Positions 1 to 8,925 of a DNA stretch of 64,000 bases are shown here, piece by piece. A program made the position numbers and the translations under genes. Source of the DNA: Salinisphaera hydrothermalis (GTDB taxonomy: Bacteria; Pseudomonadota; Gammaproteobacteria; Nevskiales; Salinisphaeraceae); the NCBI RefSeq assembly GCF_040361195.1, contig NZ_APNE01000020.1. One strand, given 5' to 3'. The notes under the pieces are model-generated. The model was not told the origin of the DNA. It saw nothing but the letters and a program-made list of their open reading frames with translations, and made no database searches. Numbering within the stretch: position 1 is the stretch's first letter; every line of letters starts with the position of its first letter.

Positions 1-25
1 TGGGGCAGTGTGGCCGGATCGGACC

Positions 26-2545
26 TCACGATGTCGCGCCTCGGTCCGGCGCCCCGGCGTCGGCTCGGTTCACGGCAGTCCAGCCTTCAGGTCCGTAGCA
101 CTCAACGGGTTCGCCAGTGGCGCCGAGTCGATACAGAAACAGCCATTCGTGGCGGACCAGTTGCTCGATCGGCTCGTGAGCCTGGACGATATCGGCGATG
201 GCCTCGGCCGGCGCTTCGATGAAAACGCTCAGGCGCAACGGTTCGTGGACCCAGCGTTTACCGTCGCTCAGCGACTGCAGAGATAAGCCGATGCGCAGAT
301 CGCCGCCATTGCCCTCGAATAGCCCGATGTGACCGCCGGCCACGTTGTGCAGCGTTTTATTGCCGCTGCCGTAGATGCGGTTGTCGACGGTCGAGGCGTA
401 GTACTGGAAATTGATCCAGTGCGCCACGATCATCGGCGCGGTCATGATCGACTCGAGAATTTCGTGCTGCGGGTCTTGCGTCGCCTCGTATTCATGCAAA
501 AAGGCGCGGCCCGCAAGATTCAGCCCGCGGGTGCGTCGGCGCGGGGCCACGATCAGGCTGGCGTTGCGCGCCAGACCCCACTCCGGGCGGACCTGCGACC
601 AGTCTTCGGCACGTTGCTGGAAGTCGGCATAGCCCATGCCATCGGCGCCCGTCTCCGGTTCCAGCTGGGCCCGGCGCTCATCGTTCGCACGTTCGCGCGC
701 CTCGGCCAGCCAGCCTTCGAGCCGGTCGATAAGCTCGGCATGCCGCGGGCCCGGTTCGTCGAGATCGAACAGGGTGATGTGGTCGGTGGTCGTGTTGTGC
801 AATGCGGCGACGAAGCGGGTATCGGATGGCACCTCAATGCCATATTCGCGCAGGCCCTCGCGCACGGCCGGCTCGTTCAACAGCCCGGCGACCACGCGGG
901 CGTTGATTTCTCCCGAATGGCCGCCGCAGGCACCGCAATCGAGCGCCGATTGCTGGGGATTGTTACGGGTCTGACTGGCGTGCCCGGCGAGCATCACGAT
1001 CGGGGCAAAATGCTGCGTCAACGACATGCCGCGCAGGATGCCGGCGGCAAGCTCGGTTTTGCGTTCGGTGGATAGCGGCCCGTCGTCGTCCGTAAGTACC
1101 AGCGTGAGCGGATCGGGCTCGCTGACGGTGGTCGCCGCGCTCGAGTGGCTACCGGATCGATGCAGCAGGCCGTTTTTCAAGAGTTTGAATGCATAGAACA
1201 GCCCGGTGGACTCGACGTAGGAAAACGTCGACGTGCTGCCCCAGCGAAAGCGCCGGCTGATATCGCCGACGCGCAGGCCGCGGGTGGCCGATGCACCCCG
1301 CCGATGGGTGTCGTCGTCGCCGTGCCGACTCTCCTGAATGACCCGCAGACTCGGGGCGAGCAAGCCGGGCACCTGCGCCTGTGATACCGCACTGCCGAGC
1401 GGCTGATAAGCGATTGGCGCACCGAAAAAGCCGGCGAATCCCAGCGTATGGATATCCGGGTTCGCGGCTTCCAGGGCGCGACGAAAGACTTCCGAGCGGA
1501 CGTCGATGCAAAAGGCCGCCTGCACCGCGGGCCTCGATGCGGTCGGCGCTGCCTCGGCGTGCGTCAGGTCGTCGATGAGCGGACGCTGGTATCCCAGTTC
1601 GAGAGCGCGCAGCCAGATCCAGTCGAGACGCTGGTCATGCGCGTGATCGGCTTCGATCGCCTCGGCCCGTGTGAGCGCGTGCCGCCAGCCATCGCGCAGC
1701 CCCTCGTCGGCCAGCCACCGATACAACACCCAGTCCCAGGCGAGACGGATAGCGAGCAGATCCCGCAAGGCGGTGTTCTCCTGTCCGGCGAGTTCGGCCT
1801 GCCAGGCAAGATAGGCACACCAGGATGCCCAGCCGTTCACGCTCATCAGCAGCGCGTGCAGATAAGCCTCGATCGCGCCGGCGGGCACCGACATGGCGGC
1901 AAGCGCCGTCCGAATGAGCGCGTCCGGGTTGTCCGGCAGATCCTTGAAGCGTTTTTGCAGGCCGGGCTCGCCCATGAGGATCGCAATGCCGCGATCGCGT
2001 ACGACGTTGTGATGCCAGGCCGAATACAGTTCGTCGGCCCGCGTGCCGGGCCAGTCGCCCTGGCCGCGATCGAATTCCGAAGCACACAGCTGGCTGATCT
2101 CGTGGACGATTTCCTCTGTCCAGGCCGTGCGGTGGGCCAGATCGCGGACTTGATCGAGCTGATCGGCCACCAACGGCAGACGCGCGGTACAGGAGGGCCG
2201 GTCGAGATGGGCGACCAGCGTATCCACCGCGAGCGTAGAATCGGCTTCGCGACAGGCGGCCTGTAGATCGGCACGCGTGATGCGGCCGGTCATCCACTGC
2301 TTGCGCAGGTAGGTGCGGTCGGGGAGTGCTCGGGCGCCGCCGCGGGCCGCCACCCGCGCCGCAGCCTGCTGGATCGGCAGCCCGCGCAAGGGCCACCAGG
2401 GATTGACCGCCACCGATTGATCGAGCGGCCAGGCCGGCGCAATCTGAGCGCAGGCGCCTGCGATGGCCCGATCGATGGCCTCGGCCGAAGGCGCGGCCGT
2501 CGGGCGGCGCGTTGCGGTCGTGTCAGGGGTCGTCACGTCATTCAT
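26..2545 (-). CDS. dabA: DabA, inorganic carbon transporter catalytic subunit (DUF2309/UPF0753)
   Basis: An 839-residue protein of the DUF2309 family, now known as DabA. It is the carbonic-anhydrase-like subunit that works with membrane protein DabB to take up inorganic carbon using the cation gradient. The family zinc ligands are visible: Cys346 and Asp348 in FCIDVRSE, His522 in AGHAS and Cys537 in LDCGACGG. The H-to-C spacing of 15 matches the characterised Halothiobacillus protein. The ATG lies inside the 3' end of dabB (8-bp overlap), so the two are translationally coupled. The stop is only 25 bp from the window edge. The role is family knowledge; whether it supports autotrophy or anaplerotic bicarbonate supply cannot be told here. 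Confidence 0.93.
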   Translation of the reverse strand: MNDVTTPDTTATRRPTAAPSAEAIDRAIAGACAQIAPAWPLDQSVAVNPWWPLRGLPIQQAAARVAARGGARALPDRTYLRKQWMTGRITRADLQAACREADSTLAVDTLVAHLDRPSCTARLPLVADQLDQVRDLAHRTAWTEEIVHEISQLCASEFDRGQGDWPGTRADELYSAWHHNVVRDRGIAILMGEPGLQKRFKDLPDNPDALIRTALAAMSVPAGAIEAYLHALLMSVNGWASWCAYLAWQAELAGQENTALRDLLAIRLAWDWVLYRWLADEGLRDGWRHALTRAEAIEADHAHDQRLDWIWLRALELGYQRPLIDDLTHAEAAPTASRPAVQAAFCIDVRSEVFRRALEAANPDIHTLGFAGFFGAPIAYQPLGSAVSQAQVPGLLAPSLRVIQESRHGDDDTHRRGASATRGLRVGDISRRFRWGSTSTFSYVESTGLFYAFKLLKNGLLHRSGSHSSAATTVSEPDPLTLVLTDDDGPLSTERKTELAAGILRGMSLTQHFAPIVMLAGHASQTRNNPQQSALDCGACGGHSGEINARVVAGLLNEPAVREGLREYGIEVPSDTRFVAALHNTTTDHITLFDLDEPGPRHAELIDRLEGWLAEARERANDERRAQLEPETGADGMGYADFQQRAEDWSQVRPEWGLARNASLIVAPRRRTRGLNLAGRAFLHEYEATQDPQHEILESIMTAPMIVAHWINFQYYASTVDNRIYGSGNKTLHNVAGGHIGLFEGNGGDLRIGLSLQSLSDGKRWVHEPLRLSVFIEAPAEAIADIVQAHEPIEQLVRHEWLFLYRLGATGEPVECYGPEGWTAVNRADAGAPDRGATS

Positions 2546-4157
2546 GCGCCGTACTCCGAGTGGGGGATGCGGGGGCCGTGGCCAGGGGAGCGCGCGTGGG
2601 CAGCCGGGGCGGCCAGATCACGAGCGTGAGCCGCGTGAATAATTGGTCCAGATAGAAACCGCCGTACACATGCGGGTGTAACCAGGCCAGGCGGCGCGCG
2701 CCGCCGCTGGTGCTCAGCATGGCGCGAACGACGAACAACAGGCCGAAGGCGAGTGTGATCCCGGCTTCGCTGATCTTCGATGGCGCGACCCGCGCGGCCG
2801 GCACCCAGAACGTGGACAGAAAAGCCCACAGCAGATAAAGGCCGGCGATTGCCAGCGCGCCGGCACCGGCCCGCAGCAGCAGATCGCGCGACCCGCTGGC
2901 TTCGCCGATCAAGGACGCCAGCGCCAGTATGAGGACCGAGAACACTGCCGGATGGCCGCGCCCCAGACCCGGGATCGTGAACAGCGCCAGGATCGCGAGG
3001 CCTGCCAGGGCGGCAATGACGAACCAGCGGGCCGGCGAGGGCTCGGCGCCGCGCGGCGTGTGCTCGCGCTGGGCCGAGGTGGCCACCATCTCGCCCGCGC
3101 TGAGAAAGGAATAGGCCTTATAGAACGAATGGGCGAGCAGATGCAGAAGCGCCAGGTTATACAGGCCGAGCCCGCACTCCATGAGCATGAAACCCATCTG
3201 GGCACAGGTCGACCAGGCCAGCATCACCTTGATGCTCACGCGGGTGGTCATGATCAACGCGGCGATCACGGCCGTGGTGGTGCCGGCGATCACCAACAAT
3301 GCCTGAGCCAGACCGGCGTGCACCATCAACGGTGCGAAGCGGATCATCAGGAACCCGCCCATATTGACGATGCCGGCGTGCAGCAGGGCGGATACCGGGG
3401 TCGGTGCCTCCATGACCTGAATCAACCAGCCATGGAACGGCAACTGCGCACACTTCAGGATCGCCGCGCACGCGATCAAGGCGGTCGCGATCGTCAGGCC
3501 CGGCGTGAACGCGGCCGGATCGACCCGCGCGAACACGCGGTCCATTTGAAAGCTGCCGTAGTGAACGCCCACCACGATCAGACCCACGAGAATGAAGGCG
3601 TCCGCCATTCGGCTGATGAGGAATTTCTTGTGCGCGGCCAGCAGCGCCTGCGGGCGTTGCTGGTAGTACGTGAGCAGCTGATGCAGACAAAGACTGGTCG
3701 CCACCCAGGCCGCGCCGAGCCATAGCAGCTGATTGGCGATCACCAGGCTGGAAATACTCGCCAGCGTCGCGCAGAACCAACGCCGGTAAATATGCTGATC
3801 CGGATCATTCGCCGTCGGGTCCCCGGCCAGATAGCGACGCGAAAACGTCAGGATGACCAGGCCGATGAAGCTGATCAGTCCCAGCATGGCCAGGGTCACC
3901 GGGTCGACACGTACGCTGGGAGCGAAGCTCGCCGGCAGGGGCCAGGGGATTCGGGCGACTTGTGTCGAAGCTTGAGTGGTAAAGACATGAATCAGCACGA
4001 GCGCCAGCGTGAAACCGATCGCAGCGCGGGCACAGACCAGTGTGGCCGGCCACCGGGCCCAGGTTCGCCGATGCCCGGACGTCAGGGCGGCCCACAGATA
4101 AAGGGTGGGCACGCTGATGGCAAAAAAAGCGGTCGCTGAGTTTTCGCTAACGTGCAT
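2538..4157 (-). CDS. dabB: DabB, NuoL-like proton-conducting membrane subunit of DabAB
   Basis: A 539-residue polytopic membrane protein of the proton-conducting transporter family (NuoL/MrpA-like). It carries family signatures such as LPFHGWLIQVMEAPTPVSALLHAG around residues 240-265 (quoted in part: PFHGWL, PTPVSALLHAG). Its position directly upstream of and overlapping dabA identifies it as DabB rather than a respiratory complex I subunit; no other nuo genes are present. It probably couples proton or sodium entry to DabA-driven CO2 hydration at the cytoplasmic membrane. The ATG at 4157 faces the divergent LysR gene across a 96-bp gap. Confidence 0.92.
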   Translation of the reverse strand: MHVSENSATAFFAISVPTLYLWAALTSGHRRTWARWPATLVCARAAIGFTLALVLIHVFTTQASTQVARIPWPLPASFAPSVRVDPVTLAMLGLISFIGLVILTFSRRYLAGDPTANDPDQHIYRRWFCATLASISSLVIANQLLWLGAAWVATSLCLHQLLTYYQQRPQALLAAHKKFLISRMADAFILVGLIVVGVHYGSFQMDRVFARVDPAAFTPGLTIATALIACAAILKCAQLPFHGWLIQVMEAPTPVSALLHAGIVNMGGFLMIRFAPLMVHAGLAQALLVIAGTTTAVIAALIMTTRVSIKVMLAWSTCAQMGFMLMECGLGLYNLALLHLLAHSFYKAYSFLSAGEMVATSAQREHTPRGAEPSPARWFVIAALAGLAILALFTIPGLGRGHPAVFSVLILALASLIGEASGSRDLLLRAGAGALAIAGLYLLWAFLSTFWVPAARVAPSKISEAGITLAFGLLFVVRAMLSTSGGARRLAWLHPHVYGGFYLDQLFTRLTLVIWPPRLPTRAPLATAPASPTRSTAHE

Positions 4158-4253
4158 ATTGGCCGATCCGATAGAAAACTCGCATAGAGTAGAGCGGGCC
4201 TTCGTTCAATAAAAATACTTATTTATGCACGTTCCATTCTGTATTATAGAACG
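4158..4253. promoter_or_regulatory. Divergent dabB / LysR promoter region
   Basis: This AT-richer 96-bp spacer separates divergently transcribed dabBA and the NhaR-like regulator. Near the regulator start lies an inverted repeat TTCT-N7-AGAA at 4237-4251, a T-N-A type half-site arrangement typical of LysR operators, with TATTAT in the middle that could be a -10 element. The placement suits autoregulation plus activation of dabBA. No binding can be proven from sequence. Confidence 0.45.
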
Positions 4254-5144
4254 ATGCCGCGATTGAACTATCATCATCTGTATTACTTCTGGCGGGTTGC
4301 CAAGCAAGGCAACCTTACGGAAACCGCGGCGCGCCTGCATTTGTCGCAGTCGGCGTTGTCCACGCAGATCAAGAAACTCGAAGCCTCGCTGGGGCAACCC
4401 CTGTTCGAACGTGTCGGGCGCCAGTTGGAACTCACCGAGGCCGGTCGTGTCGCCCTGGATTACGCCGAACCGATCTTCACCCGGGGCGATGAGTTGCTCG
4501 CCACCCTGCGCGAGGGCCGCGCTGCGGCTCGACAGGTGGTGCGCATCGGCGCCATGGCGACGCTGTCGCGTAATTTCCAGGAAGGTTTCATCGCGCCGTT
4601 GATGGACCGAAACGATATTTCGCTGGTTCTGCAGTCCGGCCGGCTCGACGACCTGCTGGGCCAGTTGAGCACGCATCGGCTCGATCTGGTGTTGTCCAAC
4701 ACCGATCTGCGCAGTACCGCCGAAACACCGTGGCGTAGCCGACGTATCGCGCGTCAGGCGGTGAGCGTGCTCGGGCGGCCGCGCGCGCAACCGTTCCGGC
4801 TGCCCGACGATCTGGCCGATGCTCGGGTTCTGTTGCCCGGCGAGCACAGCGAAATCCGGACCGCGGTGGATATGTATTGCGAACATTGGGGCCTGCGTCT
4901 ACATATTCTCGCCGAAGTCGACGATATGGCGATGCTGCGTCTCATGGCGCGCGATTCGAACGCCGTCTCGATCATGCCGCCCGTGGTCGTTCGCGACGAG
5001 ATCGCCGACGGCACGCTGGTGGAATACGGGCGGTTGCCCAACGTCCACGAGAACTTCTATGCCATCGGCGTGAAGCGTTATTTTCAGAACCCGCTGATCG
5101 AGAAACTGCTGGCCCGAAGCTCGGACGAACTGATCCGCGATTGA
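4254..5144 (+). CDS. LysR-family regulator, NhaR-like, divergent from dabBA
   Basis: A 296-residue LysR-type regulator. The N-terminal winged helix-turn-helix (about residues 3-62) begins MPRLNYHHLYYFWRVAKQGN, closely resembling NhaR of enterobacteria, and includes LSQSALSTQIKKLEASLGQP. The remainder is a LysR substrate-binding domain. NhaR senses sodium or alkaline conditions in E. coli. Here its divergent position suggests control of the dabBA carbon-uptake pair, perhaps in response to pH, sodium or bicarbonate. That target assignment is inferred from position only. Confidence 0.85.
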   Translation: MPRLNYHHLYYFWRVAKQGNLTETAARLHLSQSALSTQIKKLEASLGQPLFERVGRQLELTEAGRVALDYAEPIFTRGDELLATLREGRAAARQVVRIGAMATLSRNFQEGFIAPLMDRNDISLVLQSGRLDDLLGQLSTHRLDLVLSNTDLRSTAETPWRSRRIARQAVSVLGRPRAQPFRLPDDLADARVLLPGEHSEIRTAVDMYCEHWGLRLHILAEVDDMAMLRLMARDSNAVSIMPPVVVRDEIADGTLVEYGRLPNVHENFYAIGVKRYFQNPLIEKLLARSSDELIRD

Positions 5145-5309
5145 GCCCGGCCGCGCGCCTGTTGGCGTGCTGCGTTGACTCAGGTCAACGTCGCGTCGGC
5201 ACCGGCTCCGCAATATGGACCGGGCGACGGGCGCCGCACCGCGTGAGCCGGCAAGACCTGCCGTGCGGCGTGCTGTCCGCCGCGCGCAGTTCGTTCACCG
5301 AGTCCTTCA

Positions 5310-5981
5310 ATGACATCAACCCCTGCCGTTCGCAGCGCCGAGACCGCCGTTCGCATCACGCGCCAAGGCATTTCGCTATCGGCCGACGTCATCCGGCCGG
5401 CCGTCGGCCTTCGCGGTACCATTCTGTTCGCGCACGGCAGCGGGAGCAGTCGATTGAGCCCGCGCAACCGCTGGGTCGCCGCGCGCCTCGTCGACGCCGG
5501 GTTCGCCACGGTCCTGCTCGATCTGCTGACCCCGACCGAGGATCGAGTCGACCAGCGCACGCGAGAATTCCGGTTCGATATCCCGTTGCTGGCCGAGCGC
5601 CTGGAATGGGCCACCAACTGGTTGCGCAAGCAGCACGGCATCGGCGAATTGCCCGTCGGCTATTTCGGCGCCAGTACCGGCGCCGCTGCGGCGTTGATCG
5701 CCGCTGCCCGGCAGGGCGAGCGGATCTCGGCGGTGGTGTCGCGCGGCGGGCGTCCGGATCTGGCGCACGGCCATCTGGCCGCGGTCCATGCGCCGACGCT
5801 GCTCATCGTCGGCGCGCAGGATCCGGAGGTTCTCGAACTCAACCAGACGGCAGCCCGACACATGCCCGGCCTCGTGAAGATCGAAATCGTGCCCGGTGCC
5901 ACCCATTTGTTCGAAGAGCCGGGTGCCCTGGAAACCGTCAGCGATCTGGCCCGGGATTGGTTCCGGCAATATATGGTCTGA
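5310..5981 (+). CDS. Alpha/beta hydrolase, dienelactone hydrolase-like
   Basis: A 223-residue single-domain alpha/beta hydrolase. The nucleophile elbow is GASTG (about residue 114). The acid is probably the Asp in VGAQDPEV (about 172) and the base the His in GATHLFEE (about 200). An oxyanion-type FAHGSGSSRLSPRN loop follows strand beta-3. The family cleaves esters or lactones or acts on small thioesters; the substrate is unknown. It stands alone, with no strong Shine-Dalgarno before the ATG at 5310. A family A element follows 27 bp after the stop. Confidence 0.8.
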   Translation: MTSTPAVRSAETAVRITRQGISLSADVIRPAVGLRGTILFAHGSGSSRLSPRNRWVAARLVDAGFATVLLDLLTPTEDRVDQRTREFRFDIPLLAERLEWATNWLRKQHGIGELPVGYFGASTGAAAALIAAARQGERISAVVSRGGRPDLAHGHLAAVHAPTLLIVGAQDPEVLELNQTAARHMPGLVKIEIVPGATHLFEEPGALETVSDLARDWFRQYMV

Positions 5982-6008
5982 CGTGATCGGGGCGACGCCG
6001 GCGACTTA

Positions 6009-6271
6009 GAGCCTATTCCAATAGGACGGCGTAGGCTGCGGCGCCCGCTCGGGCCGCAGGGGTAGGAAGGGGCGACGCGGTGTGGTGGCGCCACACAAGG
6101 CGCCCCTGACACCGCCCTGGGGCCCGAGCGGGCGCCCCGGAGGGCGGGTCTGAGCGCGCACCCGGCGGTGTTGCGGCCTCCTGACGTGAAATGACCACGC
6201 GGCGTCGGCCGCGCCTAGCCGGGCACACGCTCAGACCAGCGCAGCCCCCGACGTCCTATTGGAATAGGCTC
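6009..6271. mobile_element. Family A MITE-like element, copy 1 (263 bp)
   Basis: The element has perfect 20-bp terminal inverted repeats beginning GAGCCTATTCCAATAGG, each of which contains its own short palindrome (CCTATT/AATAGG). TTA sits immediately outside both ends (6006-6008 and 6272-6274), a 3-bp target duplication. The interior is GC-rich with nested palindromes around CCCGCTCGGGCC and codes for nothing. It matches copy 2 at 14522-14784 at about nine bases in ten, in opposite orientation and with identical length. TNA duplications and GAG-starting ends are typical of the IS1031 group of IS5 elements, so an IS5-mobilised MITE is likely. The P450 stop codon lies in the right TTA duplication. 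Confidence 0.85.
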
Positions 6272-7624
6272 TTAAGCGACGTGCTGCATCGCCTCGCGCG
6301 GGTAGCGAACGATCTGGCCGCCTTTGGCCGGGGCAAAGGCCACGCCGCGCGACAGCCAGGCTTCGCCGCGTTGGTTCGTCGGCTCGATCACATGTTCGGT
6401 CAGCAGCGTGCGCAGGACGACCTGTAATTCCATCTGCGCGAAAGCGGCGCCGATACAACGACGAACGCCGCCGCCGAACGGAATGAGTTCGTAGGGATCG
6501 GGGCGTTTCTCGATAAAGCGTTCGGGCCGGAATTGCTTGGGCTCGTCGAACAGCCGCGGATCGGTCTGCACCAGCGAGATCGCGATCATCAGGTGCATGC
6601 CGCGCGGCACCCGCCAGCGGCCGATGGCATAACCGTCGGTGAGAACCTGGCGGAAGGTCATCGCGATCACCGGGCGCGTGCGCTGCACTTCGTTGATGAA
6701 CGCGCCGAGCAGGGCGTCGTCGCCGGCATCCAGCGCGGCCACCAGTTTGGCCATGAATTCGGGATGGCGGCGCAGGCGCTCGATCGCCCAGGCCAGGGTG
6801 GTGGCGGTGGTTTCGTGGCCGGCGGTGAGCAGGGTAATGAGTTCGTCGGCGATCTCGTCGTCGGTCATCGGCGCGCCGTCGTCGTAGTGAGCGCCGATAA
6901 GCATGGCGAGAATATCGCTGCGTGCCGCGATGTTTGGATCGGCTCGCGCCCGCTCGATCAGCCGGCCGACGATGGCATCGTATTCGGCGCGCATGCGGTT
7001 GAAGCGGCCCCACGGCGCATAGCCGAACAGATCCCACTCGGGGATCGGCGTGGCGGCCAGGATCGAGCCGAGTTTGACCATGCGCGGCAGCAGGCGGCGA
7101 AGCGCATCCAGATCCTCGCCCTCGGCGCCGAATACCGTGCGCAGGATGATGTTGAGCGTGATGGCGTTCATCGCCGGCAGACTGGCCACGGCCTTGCCGA
7201 CGGGCCAGTTCGCCATGCCGGCGCGGGCTTCGGCGGCCATCAGGGTACGGTATTCGGCCAGGCGATTGCCGTGAAACGCGGGCGTGAGCAGTTTGCGCTG
7301 CGAGCGGTGCGACTCGCCGGAGCGGGCGAACAGCGACCCCGAGCCCATGACGCGCCCGAGATTGGGTTCCATATTGCCGAGATCGGTCGGATCGGCCTTG
7401 AAGATCTGGCGCACCTCGTCCGGCTCGCTGATCACCAGGCATTTGCCGAACAGGGGGAGTTTGAGCGTGAAATCCGGCCCGTATTGGGCGCGGCGTTCGT
7501 CGAGCGACATCGATTTGCTGCGATCGAACGAGGCCATGAGCATGCGCAGCAGAAACGGGGCCCGAGGCCCGTCCGGCAGTCTATGGACCGGGTCGCTGGC
7601 GTTGTGGGCCGTATCTCCATGCAT
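6272..7624 (-). CDS. Cytochrome P450
   Basis: A 450-residue soluble class I-type P450. Visible motifs are the I-helix AGHETT (residues 268-273), the K-helix EVQR (312-315), the PERF-type FRPERF (365-370) and the heme loop FGGGVRRC with Cys390. The start at 7624 is chosen because GGAG lies 7 bases upstream; an in-frame upstream extension lacks a site. No ferredoxin or reductase gene is nearby, so redox partners must be elsewhere. Its sequence style resembles CYP102/CYP110-like fatty-acid or terpene hydroxylases, but the substrate is unknown. Its TAA stop overlaps the family A target duplication. Confidence 0.93.
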   Translation of the reverse strand: MHGDTAHNASDPVHRLPDGPRAPFLLRMLMASFDRSKSMSLDERRAQYGPDFTLKLPLFGKCLVISEPDEVRQIFKADPTDLGNMEPNLGRVMGSGSLFARSGESHRSQRKLLTPAFHGNRLAEYRTLMAAEARAGMANWPVGKAVASLPAMNAITLNIILRTVFGAEGEDLDALRRLLPRMVKLGSILAATPIPEWDLFGYAPWGRFNRMRAEYDAIVGRLIERARADPNIAARSDILAMLIGAHYDDGAPMTDDEIADELITLLTAGHETTATTLAWAIERLRRHPEFMAKLVAALDAGDDALLGAFINEVQRTRPVIAMTFRQVLTDGYAIGRWRVPRGMHLMIAISLVQTDPRLFDEPKQFRPERFIEKRPDPYELIPFGGGVRRCIGAAFAQMELQVVLRTLLTEHVIEPTNQRGEAWLSRGVAFAPAKGGQIVRYPREAMQHVA

Positions 7625-7675
7625 CAGGCAGCTCCGGAGCGCGCGTGGTTTGACGCTACACCGGGCGAGACGCCA

Positions 7676-7709
7676 AATCAATCATTGCTCAATGTAAAGG
7701 TTATTGATT
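7676..7709. promoter_or_regulatory. Nested inverted repeats upstream of the P450 gene
   Basis: An AT-rich stretch before the P450 start holds an outer inverted repeat, AATCAAT (7676-7682) with ATTGATT (7703-7709), enclosing an inner one, CATTG-CT-CAATG (7683-7694). Dyads like this commonly bind dimeric repressors. No regulator gene is adjacent. Confidence 0.4.
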
Positions 7710-7932
7710 AATGCCGCAAAATGCTGATTTTTATTGCGATAATCCAGTGGCCTGTCGCCCCAAAAATCCGCCCCGCATCGCATCAAATTGGCATACACTC
7801 GACGAACGCTGGGCTCGAAAGTAGCCGCCGCGCCCGTGTGACGGCTGAGTTGTCCACCGCGGACCGGCGGGCGAGCCGCCAGCGAGGATGAGTCACCATT
7901 TGCTGCTGAATGAACAGCCAGGAGTCTGTGTC

Positions 7933-8043
7933 ATGAGTAAGGGAATGGATCGAAAGAAAATGGCCAAGAAAAAACCGACCCGTACTTTGAAGGAGAAACG
8001 TGCGGCCAAGGCTGAAAAAGCCGCGCAGAAAGCTTCGGAGTGA
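7933..8043 (+). CDS. Small basic lysine/alanine-rich protein (36 aa)
   Basis: The ORF encodes 36 residues beginning MSKGMDRKKMAKKKPTRTLK and ending in an alanine/lysine helix. A good Shine-Dalgarno AGGAG sits 8 bases before the ATG. Near-identical starts (MSKGMDxKK...KTLKEKRAAK) occur in small uncharacterised gammaproteobacterial proteins I recognise by pattern. The high positive charge suggests nucleic-acid or ribosome association, but no function is known. The preceding 7710-7932 carries no gene. Confidence 0.75.
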   Translation: MSKGMDRKKMAKKKPTRTLKEKRAAKAEKAAQKASE

Positions 8044-8140
8044 TCGGTTGTAATCCTGCGGGGCCGGCGGGACACAGCCGGCCCCGGTTTGCATGGCGGG
8101 GCCCCGGAGGACACTGCGCCATGTTCGAGACGGAGTCGCC

Positions 8141-8698
8141 ATGAGATGGAAAGGCGTCCACCACGTCGAGTTCTCGGTGCTCGACTATGACGAATCGATC
8201 GCTTTTTTCGATCGCATGTTCGGTTGGCTGGGCTACAAGAGCTTTTGGACGCTGGATATCGGTTATCGCTCGACCTATTACATGGCGCGTTTCCCGCTGT
8301 TCCACAGCTACATCGGGATTCAGCCGGCGTCCGGCGGGACTCGCCTGCACGCGAGAAATCATGCGCCCGGCATTCACCATATTGCGCTCTGGGCGAAAAA
8401 TCGCCGCGAGGTCGATGCTTTCCACAACGAGTTTCTGCTCGAACAGCAGGTCGAGGTCACCGAGCCACCGGCCGAGTATCCGGTCTATACACCCGGGTAT
8501 TACGCTGTATTTTTCGACGACCCGATCAGCGGCATCCATTTCGAACTGAGTCATACGCCGCTGTTGCCGTCGCCAGCCGCCTGGCGGCGTTGGCGACGTG
8601 CGCTAAAAACAGAATGGGCCCGCCATCCCCAATGGACGCGACCGCCATGGCAGGCAGCCATGCGACGGTTGCCATCGAAGAACGAGCAGCGGCGATGA
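8141..8698 (+). CDS. VOC-superfamily (glyoxalase/bleomycin-resistance-like) protein
   Basis: A 185-residue vicinal-oxygen-chelate fold protein. The first module starts MRWKGVHHVEFSVLDYDESI; the second has PGIHHIALWAKNRREVDAF and ends YYAVFFDDPISGIHFELSH, placing candidate metal ligands His8, His~87 and Glu~141. The start at 8141 follows GGAG by 5 bases; a longer in-frame start is less likely. It could be a lyase, a dioxygenase or a binding protein; the arginine/tryptophan-rich tail is not part of the fold. No functional neighbours. Confidence 0.82.
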   Translation: MRWKGVHHVEFSVLDYDESIAFFDRMFGWLGYKSFWTLDIGYRSTYYMARFPLFHSYIGIQPASGGTRLHARNHAPGIHHIALWAKNRREVDAFHNEFLLEQQVEVTEPPAEYPVYTPGYYAVFFDDPISGIHFELSHTPLLPSPAAWRRWRRALKTEWARHPQWTRPPWQAAMRRLPSKNEQRR

Positions 8699-8925
8699 TC
8701 GCGCGGCGCCGGTTGGGCTTGTAAGATCTCGACCGAAACCCTTGAGGCTCTAAATACGTAGGCTATGGCCGTCGCAAGCCGACAATTGCCTGCTACGTTT
8801 TGACCTGTGACCCAGAGCCCCTGTGCCCGTCCACGTGCCGACGAGCGATATCGCCCCGGTACGCGACCGTCTTGCACGATCACGATGTGTTACCCGCCGC
8901 CTCAATCCTTCCGATATCCGTGCCG

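Noticed and set aside
1448..2266. Plus-strand ORF of 272 codons opposite dabA
   Set aside because: Antisense shadow; dabA has the family's catalytic residues.
6533..7711. Long plus-strand ORF opposite the P450 gene
   Set aside because: Antisense shadow of a clear P450 in GC-rich DNA; no domain or ribosome site.
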